Notes: generated by a model from the letters alone, not told the origin. Counted from the stretch's first letter, positions 1-10,811 are shown. The stretch is DNA of 55,336 nt from Mesotaenium endlicherianum (GCA_009602735.1 WELA01001462.1:181539-236874); one strand, 5' to 3'. Translations and numbers: made by a program.

Positions 1-463
1 ATTCTTGAAGTGATGTCATTCTTGATCTCGATAGTACCGGTCCTCCAATCAACTCGGGGGTTGTGCTTGGTCAACCAAGGCGTCCCTAGGATGACGTCGT
101 ACTTGCCCAATTGCATGGGGGAGAACACTACTCTATCCTTGAAGGACTTGATAGAGAGTGCCAAGGGGTACGTCTTCTTGGAAGGGGTAGTATAGGAGAA
201 TCCATCGGGCATCATAATCTCCTCGTCGTGGTCAAGAGTTCGCATAGTAATACCGTGCTTGGTGGCAAAATCTGCAGCAATGAAGTTGCCTTGAGCTCCG
301 CTATCCACCAAGATGTGGACCTTCTCTCCTCCAAGGTAACCTCTCAAACTCATTGGGGCTGGAACGTCGTCTTCAACGGGGGTCTCCACCTCACTTGGCG
401 TGTTGCCTTCTCGTGAAGTGGGTCTTGGGGTGGTAGGCTCCTGGCCTACCGGCGCTGTCCGTT
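1..463 (-). CDS. retropepsin-like aspartic protease, start of family A pol (partial)
   Basis: This is the start of the pol polyprotein, which cuts the Gag-Pol precursor. The reading frame is open from the slippery site just before the gag stop to the window edge, with no in-frame stop. The active-site motif LVDSGAQGNFI and a downstream LGTPWLTKHNP match retropepsins of Ty3/gypsy elements. The frame lies at -1 relative to gag, and the first internal ATG is at 353, so expression by -1 ribosomal frameshifting fits better than independent initiation. Reverse transcriptase, RNase H and integrase are expected beyond position 1. I am sure of the family; the frameshift is inferred from sequence. Confidence 0.85.
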
Positions 464-467
464 TTTT
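432..467 (-). promoter_or_regulatory. -1 frameshift signal, family A gag-pol
   Basis: In the gag frame the minus strand reads TCA AAA AAC, so A AAA AAC (467-461) fits the X XXY YYZ slippery rule. A 10-nt spacer follows, then a perfect 7-bp stem GGTAGGC/GCCTACC (450-444 and 438-432) with loop CAGGA. The gag stop TAG (448-446) lies inside the stem. After a one-base backward slip the frame runs open straight into the protease motif. A AAA AAC is an established slippery heptamer; activity here is inferred. Confidence 0.75.
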
Positions 468-1651
468 GACAACTTTTTGGGGCATGAAAGTGCACGATGG
501 CCCTTTTCCTTGCAATAGAAGCATAGTCCAGCCGTCATGAGAGCTTCTTTTTCAGCCGGGGAGAGTCTTGCTTTCACTCCTTGCTGGTTTCTTGCATCAT
601 AAGTGTCATTGGAGGGTCTTCCACTCTTCCGGGCAGCCGCAAGGTCCCTTTTAATAACTCCGATTTCCATGGGTGTGGGTCCAGATTTGGATGTGGAAGG
701 GGCTGCGTACACCCGCGTCACCGGAACCCGGGAAGATGGAGGCACGGAGTGCTTGAAATCCAAGGTATCCACCTTTTGGGCCACTTCATTGATCCTTGAG
801 AAGTCCGTCAAGTCGCGTAATTCCACTTCCTTTGCCACCTTGGGCTTGAGGCCAAAGATGTAGCGGTCAATCTTCTCCTCGAGAGACATGTTGGGGATCT
901 CAAGAGTGAGGGCGTGAAATCTGGATGTATACTCTTGAACGGACGTCGTTTGCTTGAGATGGTGGAGCTTTCCTCGGGCAATCTTCTCCGCATTGATGGG
1001 CATGAATTGCTTCTTGAGGGCCTCACGAAAATCTGCCCATCTTGCATATGATGGTGGGGGCTCTTGGCCGAGCATGGGGTGCGCCATAGCTTGATATATA
1101 GCCGCTTGATAGTTACGCCACCATGATGTTGCTGCTCCTCTAAGTAAGGTAACGGCAAAGGGAACGTAGTCCTCCTCGGGTACTTCAAGGAACGCGAGGT
1201 ACGTCTCCACTTGGTAGAGCCATAAATTCAGGTTGGCACCTTTCCCGGGGTTGAAAGTGTCAGGTTTGCCGGGCTTGATGAGTTTCCTTGCTCTCGTTGG
1301 CTCTTGTGGAGGCGCTTGAGCCGGGGCTGGATTTTGAGCATTGCTCGCAATAGGGGCAACCATGGCAGCCATAGCTTCTCTTGACGCTTGCACGGTTGCT
1401 TCATAGGTGGCCAAGCCCACTTGGTTGTGGACGGTCATTAGGAAGGCTGCCCACTCATTTGCGGGAACTCCTTGTGGTGGGGTCAACTTTGCTATAGCGG
1501 CTGCCACGGGATTTGACGGTGCTCCTCCTTGTGGTGCTTCTTGTTGTTGCAGATTTTCTTGAGTGGGCTCTCCCATCGGCGCTGGAGGAGGGTGTCTTGG
1601 AGAGGAAGGCCTTCCTTCAAAAGCTTGCTGTTGGTCTTGAGGATCGGCCAT
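446..1651 (-). CDS. Gag polyprotein, family A Ty3/gypsy
   Basis: This intact 401-residue ORF starts with MADPQDQQQAF and forms the particle that packages element RNA. A Pro/Gln/Ala-rich N-terminus (about 1-120) is followed by a capsid-like helical region (about 130-300) containing NLWLYQVETYLAF, AATSWWRNYQ and LKQTTSVQEYTSRFHALT, typical of Ty3/gypsy Gag. A CCHC zinc knuckle, CFYCKEKGHRALSC, sits about 25 residues from the C-terminus. The ATG lies 25 nt from the primer binding site. The stop is inside the frameshift hairpin, so most ribosomes would yield Gag and a minority Gag-Pol. Confidence 0.92.
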   Translation of the reverse strand: MADPQDQQQAFEGRPSSPRHPPPAPMGEPTQENLQQQEAPQGGAPSNPVAAAIAKLTPPQGVPANEWAAFLMTVHNQVGLATYEATVQASREAMAAMVAPIASNAQNPAPAQAPPQEPTRARKLIKPGKPDTFNPGKGANLNLWLYQVETYLAFLEVPEEDYVPFAVTLLRGAATSWWRNYQAAIYQAMAHPMLGQEPPPSYARWADFREALKKQFMPINAEKIARGKLHHLKQTTSVQEYTSRFHALTLEIPNMSLEEKIDRYIFGLKPKVAKEVELRDLTDFSRINEVAQKVDTLDFKHSVPPSSRVPVTRVYAAPSTSKSGPTPMEIGVIKRDLAAARKSGRPSNDTYDARNQQGVKARLSPAEKEALMTAGLCFYCKEKGHRALSCPKKLSKNGQRR

Positions 1652-1675
1652 CTTCTTGTGCTACCAAAGTGCCTA

Positions 1676-1687
1676 GCTCCGATACCA
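1676..1687 (-). other. primer binding site, initiator tRNA-Met type
   Basis: The minus strand reads TGGTATCGGAGC, one mismatch from TGGTATCAGAGC, the common plant primer site complementary to the 3' end of initiator tRNA-Met. One base separates it from the LTR, as usual for LTR retrotransposons. The family B copies use the same 12-mer. Confidence 0.85.
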
Positions 1688-1688
1688 C

Positions 1689-2186
1689 TGTAGTGAAACA
1701 GATAGGTTAAGTACTTAGTGAAATGAAATACTTTATTCAAGACAAGGATCTTTGAACACAAGTGGTAGCTTCTTGAAAGAGAGATGGCTTCTTGAAAGTT
1801 AATATATTTCTGGATTTTGGCAAGTACAAGAGTGATTCTCCAATGTCTTTCTATGTTCTAGCTCTTGTTTATATACTTGCTACATAAGTAATTTTCAGGA
1901 AAGTGTATGTTGATGTGTTGGCACCCAACACATCCCAAAACTTGCCACCTCTTTCTAGAATAATGTACACATGTCCTTTTGACCTAAAAATGGCACATTT
2001 GACTTTTGCCACATGGAGTTCTTCTAGGTCTTTCCTCTAACTTTGAAATGCCTTGGAAGGTTCAAAGGACATGAATCAAGTTACTAGAGTACCTATTCAC
2101 ACTTGCCTCCACACAATACTACTCCAAATATATTTGAAAACATTAAAATATATGCAAACTAATATATAATAACTCAAATCAATACA
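1689..2186 (-). repeat. family A 5' LTR
   Basis: This long terminal repeat of about 498 bp opens with TGTAGTGA and ends TCAATACA. The other copies end TCACTACA, so the termini were an 8-bp inverted repeat that is now mismatched once. It carries the element's promoter and polyadenylation signals by family analogy. It lies next to the primer site, and its outer edge joins a truncated family B LTR. Confidence 0.88.
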
Positions 2187-2820
2187 ATTTTGGTTAAAAT
2201 TGAGTCTGCTGGACCTTATAAAATAATGAGTTTAATGACTCAACCGGGAGCAGCAGGTTGAAGTCAACTTAGGTCAGCTTGCTGACACATTCTTTGACAG
2301 CCAGCTGATTTCCGTACTCGGTAGCAGCGAACTGCCTAGATATGCATCTAAGTGTGGTGTGCTAAATGACATCCTTAGGATGGATGGCGATTCGGGATGA
2401 TGGGAGATGGCGGTGGATTTGGTTAACCGAGGTCCTACCAAAGTGGTTAACTCCCGGGTAGGCGGTGCCATCGCACTGGCCGTTGAACAGTAAACTCATT
2501 CCATGTACATATGCTAGTTATCGCTCTCGAGTTTGGCATATGAAAACGAGGCCAACTCTCTTCTACAGCTTACGGAGAGAGATCTGAATCCAACGCGAGA
2601 CGCCATTGATATGCACTGTCTTGTAGCCTTGCTTATGTACGAGTTTACTGATTGCATTATTGATGCTAGTTTACTTCCATTTGACTTGCGAGTATTGTCC
2701 ACTGCTAGTGTGTTGTCTTTTGCTGTTGGATCAATGAACAAAAAATACCATAAAGATTACTTGCTGATATAAAAATCTTCATTAATTGTAATTGCCTATT
2801 TGGTAAGTCAATTCATTTCA
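2187..2820 (+). repeat. family B 5' LTR, start missing
   Basis: It matches the 718-bp LTR at 10930-11647 from roughly its first 100 bp onward and ends in the family terminus CATTTCA. The missing start is expected left of the window, because the family A element sits at this break. Confidence 0.85.
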
Positions 2821-2821
2821 G

Positions 2822-2833
2822 TGGTATTGGAGC
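2822..2833 (+). other. primer binding site, degenerate
   Basis: TGGTATTGGAGC begins one base after the LTR. It differs at two positions from the initiator tRNA-Met site TGGTATCAGAGC and at one from the TGGTATCGGAGC of the sister copies. Confidence 0.75.
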
Positions 2834-2854
2834 CGTTATCACAGTCCTCTTTGT

Positions 2855-3103
2855 ATGGTAAGGACAAGGTCTCAAACTAGCAACTCTCGAGACATGGAGG
2901 ACCAGGATAACGAGAATGTCGAAAATCAGGCTGAAAGCCATGTAGCGAGAACCCGTACTCATTATGAAGCAGTGGCAGATGAGGACACTACTCAGCGAGT
3001 GGATGCCATTGCTACTGCTGCATTTGCTAGACTCCCACCTCAGAGTGTGGATTTGGGAGCATCATATGTGCAAATGGAATCGCAAATGGCGAGCATGTAT
3101 TAG
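2855..3103 (+). pseudogene. gag remnant, family B element 1
   Basis: The start MVRTRSQTSNSRDMEDQD is shared with the other two family B gag genes. After about 80 residues (ending QMESQMASMY) the ORF stops and the sequence jumps to the protease region. The capsid-like part and the zinc knuckle present in the copy at 36553-38013 have been lost by internal deletion. It cannot encode a working Gag. Confidence 0.85.
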
Positions 3104-5111
3104 TCCCCCCTATCCTACTGCATTGCATGATTGCAGGAAGGAAGGTGAGGGCATTTGTTGACGGAGGGACGTCACATACTTTCATCTATAAGGACTTAGT
3201 TAAGCGGCTAAGGCTGCCTACTGTCACCCAAGGGAACTGAAAAATATTCCTTGGAGATGCCTCAAGTATCCCGAGAGGAATTATAACCAAGCCTATTGAG
3301 GTCCAGTTAGGTTCTGGCATTGCAGTTTTTACTGAAACGCTTACATTTTTTTGGCACCCATCGGTGCTCTTCCTCTTGTCCTGTATGGATGACAAATGAA
3401 GGAAAAGAAGAGGCTTTCAAGAGGATGAAAGCTGGAACCAGAAGGAAGACGTAATGTTCAGTCTGCTGCTAAAAGAAGTTCCGTCCCAACCTGAAGAGGT
3501 GGTTGAGAAAAAGGTGAGCCCTCTGAAGCAGCCTACTGCTGCCAAAATTGTTGCTCAAGATACTGATGTTTCTAATATGCCTCCAGGACTGCCCCCTAAG
3601 AGGGAAGTAGATCTTAGGATTTATTTATCACCTGGGAGTCAGCCACCTTGGCAACGCACCTATGGCTTGTCTTATGTAGAGAGCGAAGAGTTGGAAACAC
3701 AGATTGCAGAGCTGAAGGAGAATGGTTATGTTTCCCCCTGTCAATCACCATATGGCGCACCCATCCTATTTGTTAAGAAAAAGGATGGAAGTGTGCGGAT
3801 GTTAGTTGATTACAGAGCTCATAACAGAATTACAGTAAAGAACAAGTATGCTTTACCCTGAATTGAGGACTTGCTTGATACCCTGTCTGGTGCTCAAGTG
3901 TTCAGCAAGATCAATCTCAAGAATGGTTATCAGTAAATTAGAATTCTGAAGAAGATGAACACAAGACTGCCTTCTGCACACGTTATGGATACTATGAGTT
4001 TAACGTGATGCCATTTGGACTGACTAATGCTCCTGCAATCTTCATGACTGTTATGAATGACTTTTTAAGACCTTACCTGGATAAGTTTGTGCAAGTCTTC
4101 CTGGATGATATTTTAATTTTCTCTGAAGATGAAGCTCAGCATGCTAAACACTTAAAGACAGTCATGGACACTTTGAGAAGAAATCAGTTATATGCTAAAA
4201 TGAGCAAGTGTAATTTCTTCAAGGAAAGTATTGAATTCTTAGGCCACGTTGTCAGTAAAAAAGGCATCAGTGTGGATCCTAAGAAAGTCCAAACCATAAG
4301 GAAGTGGCCTGTACCACAGTCTCTCTTTGAAGATAGATCCTTCCTTGGGTTGGCTAACTACTATAGGAGATTTATTGAGAATTATTCTACAAAGGACAGT
4401 AAACTGACTGACCTTACCAAGAAAGACATAGGGTTTGTGTGGGGGGAAGAGCAGCAGGCTGCCTTCCAGACCCTTAAAAGATGCTCTTTGTTCTGCCCCA
4501 GTGCTAGCCGTGTATGACCCCAGCAAACCTGTGCAGGTGGTTACTGATGCTTCTGACTTTGCCATGGGTGCTATTTTGTTGCAGCCTGCTGAAAAAACCA
4601 CAAAGGATGGTAAGGTACGACAGGAGTGGCACTCTATACTGTATGAGTCTATGAAATTCAACTCAGCTGAAATTAACTATTTTGTGCATGATAAAGAGCT
4701 ACTTGCTATCATTTATGTGCTCAAACAGTGGAAAGCAAACTTACATGGTAAAGCTTTTAAGGTGATTACAATCATCTAGCTCTGACTCACTTTTAGAAGA
4801 AGTCCAAGCTGTAAAGGAGGGAGAACCGCTGGAGCCAGATGCTGGAGCAATTCCAAGTCCAGATTGACTACAAACCAGGGAAGTTGAATACTGCTGATGC
4901 ACTCTCTAGAAGACCTGACTTGCAAGGAAAGAATTTTAGTCAGCATGCTGTAGATAAAGTTCTTTGTGCAATCACTTCATCAAAGGTGAAAAAGTCCTTC
5001 CTTGAACAACTTAAGAAAGCCTACTTTTCTGACCCTACATTTGAGCCCAGCTCCACTGATGGTGTGTGTCCTGCTACTGCACTCAGGGATAGGCTTAAGG
5101 GAGGGGGGTGA
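3104..5111 (+). pseudogene. protease, reverse transcriptase and RNase H of family B element 1, broken
   Basis: Fragments in several frames give, in order: a protease remnant with VDGGTSHTFI, a deletion near 3350, reverse transcriptase with FGLTNAPA and the catalytic FLDDILIFS box (about 4095-4125), and RNase H with [15 protein letters not shown]. Compared with the minus-strand copies there are stops at 3859-3861 and about 3935, a frameshift near 4490, and TAG for CAG at 4794. Domain identity is certain from motifs and sister copies; no full-length product is possible. Confidence 0.9.
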
Positions 5112-6480
5112 TTGAAACCACTTCAGGGAGGCTGAAGCTGGTCATTTCTAGTAACTTGGAAATGCGGTCACTCTTACTGAGTCAAGCGCATGACAGTTTA
5201 CTGGGTGGGCATGTAGGGCAGGCCAAAACTGTTGGCAAATTGGCAAAACATTATCATTGGGATGGATTGCCACGGGAGGTCTTGAAATATGTTAAGTCAT
5301 GTGATCAGTGTCAGAGAAATAAGTCTAGGCACACACCACCGGGGGGTCTCGTACAACCACTGCCCATCCCAGCTGGATGCTGGGAAACAATATTCATGGA
5401 CTGGGTGGTAACATTACCACGAACTGCCAATGGGCATGATTCGATACTGGTAGTAGTGGATATACTGATAAAAATGGTCATTTTCATCCCCACAACTGTC
5501 AAAGTAACTGCACTCGAAACAGCGAGACGGTTCTACAACCATGTAGTATGCCAACATGGGCTACTCTCTAATATCATCTCAGACAGAGACTCCAAATTTA
5601 CCTCTAAGTTTTGGAGAGCTTTAATGGGGTTAATGGGAGTCAAACAGCAAACCACCCTCAGACTGATGGGCAGACTGAAAGAACCGATCGAGTTTTGCAA
5701 GAGGTGCTTAGAGCATATATTAACCAAAAACAAGACAATTGGGATAATCTGTTGCTTCAAATCCAGCTTGCGGTCAACAGTGCGGTGCACGCGTCAACGG
5801 GCAAGACTCCTTTTGAACTGAGCCTGGGTAAAGTCCCTAAGTCTTCTTCAGATGTACTAGGAAAGTCTTTAACTCACCTTGAAGGGATTGACAATCCGGT
5901 CTCCTTACAATTAACCCAGGAGTTTGCTGACACTCTGTCAGAAGTCCAACAGAACCTGCACAAAGCCCAAGAAAATCAACAAAAATACGCTTATCAGCAC
6001 CGTCGAGAGCTGACATTCTCTAAGGGCAATTTGGTCAAACCGCATTCTCAACAGTTGTACCTGCCTAGTGTGGTCAAGAAAAAGCTTGGTCCGGTCTGGG
6101 TCGGTCCATATTCAGTGGTGCGCCGTGTCGGTCAGAATGCTTACAAACTAAACATGTCAGTAGAATACAAGGGTCACCTAGCCTTTAATATCTCCTTGCT
6201 GGAATCGTACATCAAAGGTGACACACTATTCACAGGTTGGTTACCAGTCCAACCGGGACCGATCCCCGCTGTCAGGCATGGTGACCCTGAGAATTATGAG
6301 GTCGAGGAGTTTTTAGACGCTCGCTCTGTCCGTCAATCATCTAAATATGTCATGAAGTACGTGGTCAGATGGAAGGGGTACGATGCCTCTGGGGACACTT
6401 GGGAATTTAAAGACCAGCTGACCAATACCAAAGGGGCGTTGAAGCGGTTCCACCTTCGGGCGGCTGGCACACCTCCCTAA
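5108..6480 (+). pseudogene. integrase and chromodomain of family B element 1
   Basis: The integrase has the HHCC zinc-binding region ending CDQCQRN, a DDE core with MDWVVTLP and IISDRDSKF, and a C-terminal GPVWVGPYSVVRRVGQNAYK segment. A chromodomain follows, with YVVRWKGYDASGDTWEF, and the ORF ends AAGTPP. Chromodomains of this kind steer integration toward marked chromatin in chromoviruses. A frameshift near 5640-5650, where sister copies read QLLSTANHPQTDG, splits the catalytic core, so it is a pseudogene. Confidence 0.9.
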
Positions 6481-6832
6481 CTGTCATTTCAGTTGCCATG
6501 GACAAGTGACAGGAGGTCCTGTCTCCAGGTAGGTTGGAGGGGAACGTGACAGTTAGTGACAGATATTGACTGTTGTGACAGGCAACCCACCTTAAAATTA
6601 AGTTGGAGGGAGTGTGTTCCGTCTCGGGATCAGCCAGGCAATGTTCTATGTAACCATTCTACACACTCAACCTGAGCTCACACTCACTTTTTCTCTCTGA
6701 CTCAATTCTCCTCGTATACTCACTCACACAAGGTATTACACACTTGGAACTCTCCCTACCATGTTCTTCTCCACCAAGGGTACTCAGTAGCGGCAAAGTA
6801 CCATGACTTCACTGACTGCATTTTGTTTATGA
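6481..6832 (+). other. spacer between pol and ORF3 with polypurine tracts
   Basis: No gene is visible. Two purine tracts, GGTTGGAGGGGAA (about 6534-6546) and TTAAGTTGGAGGGAG (6598-6612), resemble the terminal polypurine tract of this family (TTAAGTTGGAGGGAT in the copy at 16712-25636). The spacer ends in TTGAGCAG|GATG, which looks like a 3' splice site immediately before ORF3. Similar sequence recurs before the second ORF3 copy. Confidence 0.6.
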
Positions 6833-8330
6833 TTGAGCAGGATGACTCAGAAGTTGGAACTCAAGAGGAAGAGAAGAGCGGAAGAGGCACATGCAGAATA
6901 CTTGCAATTCCATGGCGAAATCGAATCATCCTCCATCTCCGCTCGGGAATCACAACGACTCCAACAACAGCGGGAGGCACAGAAGAAGAAGGAGGAGGAG
7001 GAACAGGCGAGATTGAGGCAGGAAGAACTGGACAGAAAAGTTGCAGAGGAGGCCAAGAAGGCAGAGGAGGAGAGGCAAGCTGAGGAGAGGCGAAAGCAAC
7101 AGGCTGAAGAAGAACAGAGGAGAATCAGCAGATACCGCTACACAGTGTTGGACAAGGGCTTTGATTTACTGGAGGAGGCCTTCAAGTATGCTTAAAGAAG
7201 TCGCAGTGAGTCGTGGAAGAACATCGTGCAGAGGGAAGGGGAAACATCCAAAAACTTTGACAAGTATATAGAGGTCAGCACAGGACTCTTCTCTACCACA
7301 ATTATGCCAGGATGGTAGGATATACGGTCAGAGAGGCCAAGGCAATGGCCCAAGTGAATGAGGAAGGAGCTGTATCGATTCCGGGTATCTGGGGGAAAGA
7401 TAGGATCATCAGGATGATCCCTATGGACGCGGACAGCTTTAAGGACTCTACATCCCATAACAGGTCCAAGGCCATGTATAATGAGGTGGAGAGAAGGAGC
7501 TGGAATTCTTGGCCAGGGAAACTAGTGAGCTGGACTTCTTAGGGCATTAGTACCCTTGGACGCTGAAAAGGACAGACTCTGCCTTCTTCCAAAAGCCCAC
7601 CAATTGGCGGTGGATGACCATCAACATGAGGGACCAGCAAAACGACAAGGCAGGGAAGGAAGATTTCCTAACAGACCTACAGGGGAACATAGTGTTGCCC
7701 CCTCACATAGCAGTTTGGGACGCAAGATTGGATGGAGTAAGAGACTGCATGAGTCAAAAAATGCAGGAGGACAGGAGCAGGGCCCGAGAGTCATTCTTTA
7801 AAGGAAAGCACGCTTATGCCAAATGGGCAAGCAAGCAAGGAGAGAAAGATCTGTATGCGGTCAGGACTCAACAGCCTCCACCAGCACCCAAAAGGGGGAG
7901 GTTAGTGGGGTATTCTTTTTCTCGGGAAGAGCTCGAGCAGCTGACAGAGGAGACCCCAGCAGTCTCAGAGGAGCCAGGGGAAGAAGAGGAGGAGTTAGAG
8001 GAAGAAGAGGAGGAGTCAGAGGAAGAAGAGGAGGAAGGCGAGGAAGAGGACACTAGCCCCGCTGTGACCCAGACACCTGCCACATCCCCTGTAATGGAGA
8101 AGACTGGGTTGGCCAGGGCAGACATAGTCCTGCACCAGCTCGCTGAAGAAGGAGATATCACTTGGCTGGGAACTGCCAGAGGACAGAGCGCATCTGCAGG
8201 CGCAGAGACCCCTTCAGACAGGCTAGACAGGAGGGCTGCTAGAGAAATAACCAGAGGCCTGCCAGCATCTCCCTCGCAGAGAGGACATGTGCCCTTGGCA
8301 CATGTCATGCAACATCCTTATGGGATGCCG
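6833..8330 (+). pseudogene. ORF3 of family B, first copy, frameshifted
   Basis: This accessory ORF lies between the chromodomain and the 3' LTR; I do not recognise its family. The N-terminal ~115 residues are a highly charged coiled coil (repeats such as EEEQARLRQEELDRK). Then come the shared motifs EVERRSW, PPHIA and FKGKHAYAKWA, an acidic stretch with three rough 24-bp repeats (about 7978-8050), and the conserved end GLPASPSQRGHVPLAHVMQHP. A stop after residue 121, a frameshift near 7290, and a one-base deletion near 7503 (GCTGGAATTC versus GCTGGGAATTC in copy 2) break it. It ends abruptly where a second integrase segment begins. Confidence 0.8.
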
Positions 8331-8979
8331 GAACAACCATGTAGTATGCCAACATGGACTACCCTCTAATATCATCTCAGACCGAGACTCAAAATTTACC
8401 TCTAAGTTCTGGAGAGCTTTAATGGGGTTAATGGGAGTCAAACAGCTGCTCAGCACAGCAAACCACCCTCAGACTGATGGGCAGATTGAAAGAAGTAACC
8501 GAGTTCTGCAGGAGGTGCTGAGAGCATATATTAACCAAAAACAAGATAATTGGGATGACCTGTTGCCTCAAATTCAGTTTGCGGTCAACAATGCGGTGCA
8601 CGCGTCAACGGGCAAGACTCCTTTTGAACTCAGCCTGGGTAGAGTCCCTAAGTCTCCTTCAGATGTACTGGGGGAGTCTTTAACTCACCCTGAAGGGATT
8701 GACAATCGGGTCTCCCCCCAGTTAAGTTTGCTGACATCCTGTCAGAAGTCCAACAGAACCTGCACAAAAGCTCAAGAAAACCAACAAAAATACGCTAATC
8801 AACACCGTCGGGAGCTGACATTTTCTAAGGGCAATGTAGTCAAACTGCATTCTCAGCACCTGTACCTCCCTGGTGTGGTCAAGAAAAAGCTTGGCCCCGT
8901 CTGGGTCGGTCCATATTCGGTGGTACGTCGTGTCGGTCAAAATGCTTTTAAACTGAACATGTCAGCGGAAAATCTCTGA
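8331..8979 (+). pseudogene. second, truncated integrase segment
   Basis: The sequence restarts inside the integrase core (VVCQHGLPSNIISDRDSKF), repeating what begins near 5535, and keeps the QLLSTANHPQTDGQ stretch lost from the first copy. It stops after KLNMSAE, and the DNA jumps to the sequence found near 6650, so the integrase end and chromodomain are deleted. Integrase to ORF3 is therefore a tandem duplication joined at 8330/8331, with an internal deletion in the second unit. Confidence 0.88.
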
Positions 8980-9157
8980 TAACCATATTACACACTCAAC
9001 CTGCGCTCACACTCACTTTCTCTCTAACTCATTTTTCCTTATATTCACTCACACCAGGTCTTTCACACTAGGAACTCTACCGATCGCGTTCCTCTTCATC
9101 AAGGGCACTCAGAAGCTGCAAAATATCATGACTTCACTAACTGCATTGTGGTTATGA

Positions 9158-10811
9158 TTGAGCAGGATGACTCAGAAGTTGAAACTCAAGAGGAAGAGAA
9201 GGGCGGAAGAGGCACATGCAGAATACTTGCAATTCCGTGGAGACATCGAATCATCCTCCATCTCCGCTTGGGAATCACAACGACTCCAACAACAGCGGGA
9301 GGCACAGAAGAAGAAGGAGGAGGAGGAACAAGCCAGAATGAGGCAGGAAGAACTGGATAGAAAAGCTGCAGAGGAAGCCAAGAAAGCAGAGGAGGAGAGG
9401 CAAGCTGAGGAGAGGCGGAAGCATCAGGCTAAAGAAGAGCAGAGGAGAATCAGCAGCTACCGCTTCGATCTACTGGAGGAGGCCTTCAAGTATGCTCAGA
9501 GAAGTCGCAGTAAGTCACAGAAGGACATCCTCCAGAGGGAAGGAGAGACATCCGAAAACTTTGACAAGTATATAGAGGCCAGCACGGGGCTCCTCCTCTA
9601 CCACGATAACGCCAGGATGGTGGGATATACGGTCAGAGAGGCCAAGGCAATGGCCCAGGTGAACAAAGCAGGGGCTGTATCGATTCCTGGTATCTGGGGG
9701 GAAGATAGGGTCATCAAGATGATCCCCATGGACGCGGACAGCTTTAAGGACTCTACATCCCATAGCAGGTTCAAGGCCATGTATAATGAGGTGGAGAGAA
9801 GGAGCTGGGAATTCTTGGCCAGGGAAACCAGTCAGCTGGAATTTCCAGGGCACTGGTACCCTTGTACTCTGAAAAGGACAAACCCTGCCTTCTTCCAGAA
9901 GCCCACCGATTGGCGGTGGATGACCATCAACATGAGGGACCAGCAGAATGACAGGGCGACGGATGAGGATTTCCTGACAGACCCAAAAGGGAACATAGTA
10001 TTGCCCCCTCACATTGCGGCTTGGGACCCAAGATTGGATGGAGTCGGAGAGTGCATGAGCCAAGAAATGCAGGGGGACAGAAGCAGGGCCCGAGAGTCAT
10101 TCTCAAAAGGGAAGCACGCTTATGCCAAATGGGCAAGCAAGCAGGGGGAAAAGGACCTGTATGCGGTCCGGACTCAGCAGCCCCCACCAGCACCCAAAAG
10201 GGGAAGGTCAGTGGGATATTCTTTTTCTCGGGAAGAACTGGAGCAGCTGACAAAAAGAGACCCCAGAAGTCTCAGAGGAACCCGGGGACGGAGAGGAGGA
10301 CGAGTCAAAGGAAGACAAGGAGGAAGGCTAAGAGGAGGACACTAGTCCCGCCGTGATCCTGACACCTGCCACATCCCCTGTAAGGGAGAAGACTGAGTCG
10401 GCCCTGCAGCAGCTCGCTGAAGAGGAGGATATCACTTGGTTGGGAACTGCCATAGGACAGAGCCCATCTCCAGGCACGGAGACCCAGTCAGACAGGGCAG
10501 ACAGGAGGGCTGCTAGAGAAATACCCAGAGGCCTGCCGGCATCTCCCTCGCAGAGAGGGCATGTACCCTTAGCTCATGTCATGCAACATCCTTCTGGGAT
10601 GCCGATATATGTACCGGTCAATTTGAGGGCTGCCCAAGAGAAGGCTGCCTCCATTCACTTTCAGACCGTGCAGGAGGAAATAACACAGTTACGGCGTTCT
10701 TCGCTGGGTCCCTACACGGAGCCTCCCTCTCTGACAGGCTTCAGAAGACCCCAAGACGAGAGGAGGACTGACTCCCCTGACCATAGGGCCCCAGGGGCAT
10801 CTCCCACCTAA
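9158..10811 (+). pseudogene. ORF3 of family B, second copy, nearly complete
   Basis: The first 395 residues are open: a coiled coil (about 5-110), then a predicted globular region with WGEDRVIKMIPMD, EVERRSWEFLARE, WYPCTLKR, PTDWRWMT and LPPHIAAWDPRLDG. A one-base insertion near 10250 (GACAAAAAGAG against GACAGAGGAG in copy 1) shifts the frame before the acidic tract. The rest continues in another frame at 10353-10811, including GLPASPSQRGHVPLAHVMQHP and a Pro/Arg-rich tail. There is no signal peptide or membrane segment, so a retroviral-type envelope protein is unlikely. Function unknown. Confidence 0.82.

Larger units (their letters stand above)
1..2186 (-). mobile_element. Ty3/gypsy family A element, 5' half, minus strand
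   Basis: Read on the minus strand this is LTR, primer site, gag, then protease, running off the left edge. Reverse transcriptase, integrase and the 3' LTR must lie outside the window. The LTR matches two other copies here (29734-30236 and 31355-31857). Its outer end abuts a family B LTR that lacks its first part, so this element inserted into the 5' LTR of the next element. The gag and protease frames look intact, which makes it the best preserved Ty3 copy in the window. The partner target-site duplication cannot be tested. Confidence 0.9.

Noticed and set aside
7823..8308. Ser-, Arg- or Gly-rich ORFs opposite or beside the acidic tract
   Set aside because: They are other frames of the GAG/GAA repeats that encode the acidic stretch of ORF3.
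8223..8979. A fusion protein running from ORF3 into integrase (8287-8979)
   Set aside because: The joint is a duplication breakpoint in a decayed element; the open frame across it is accidental.
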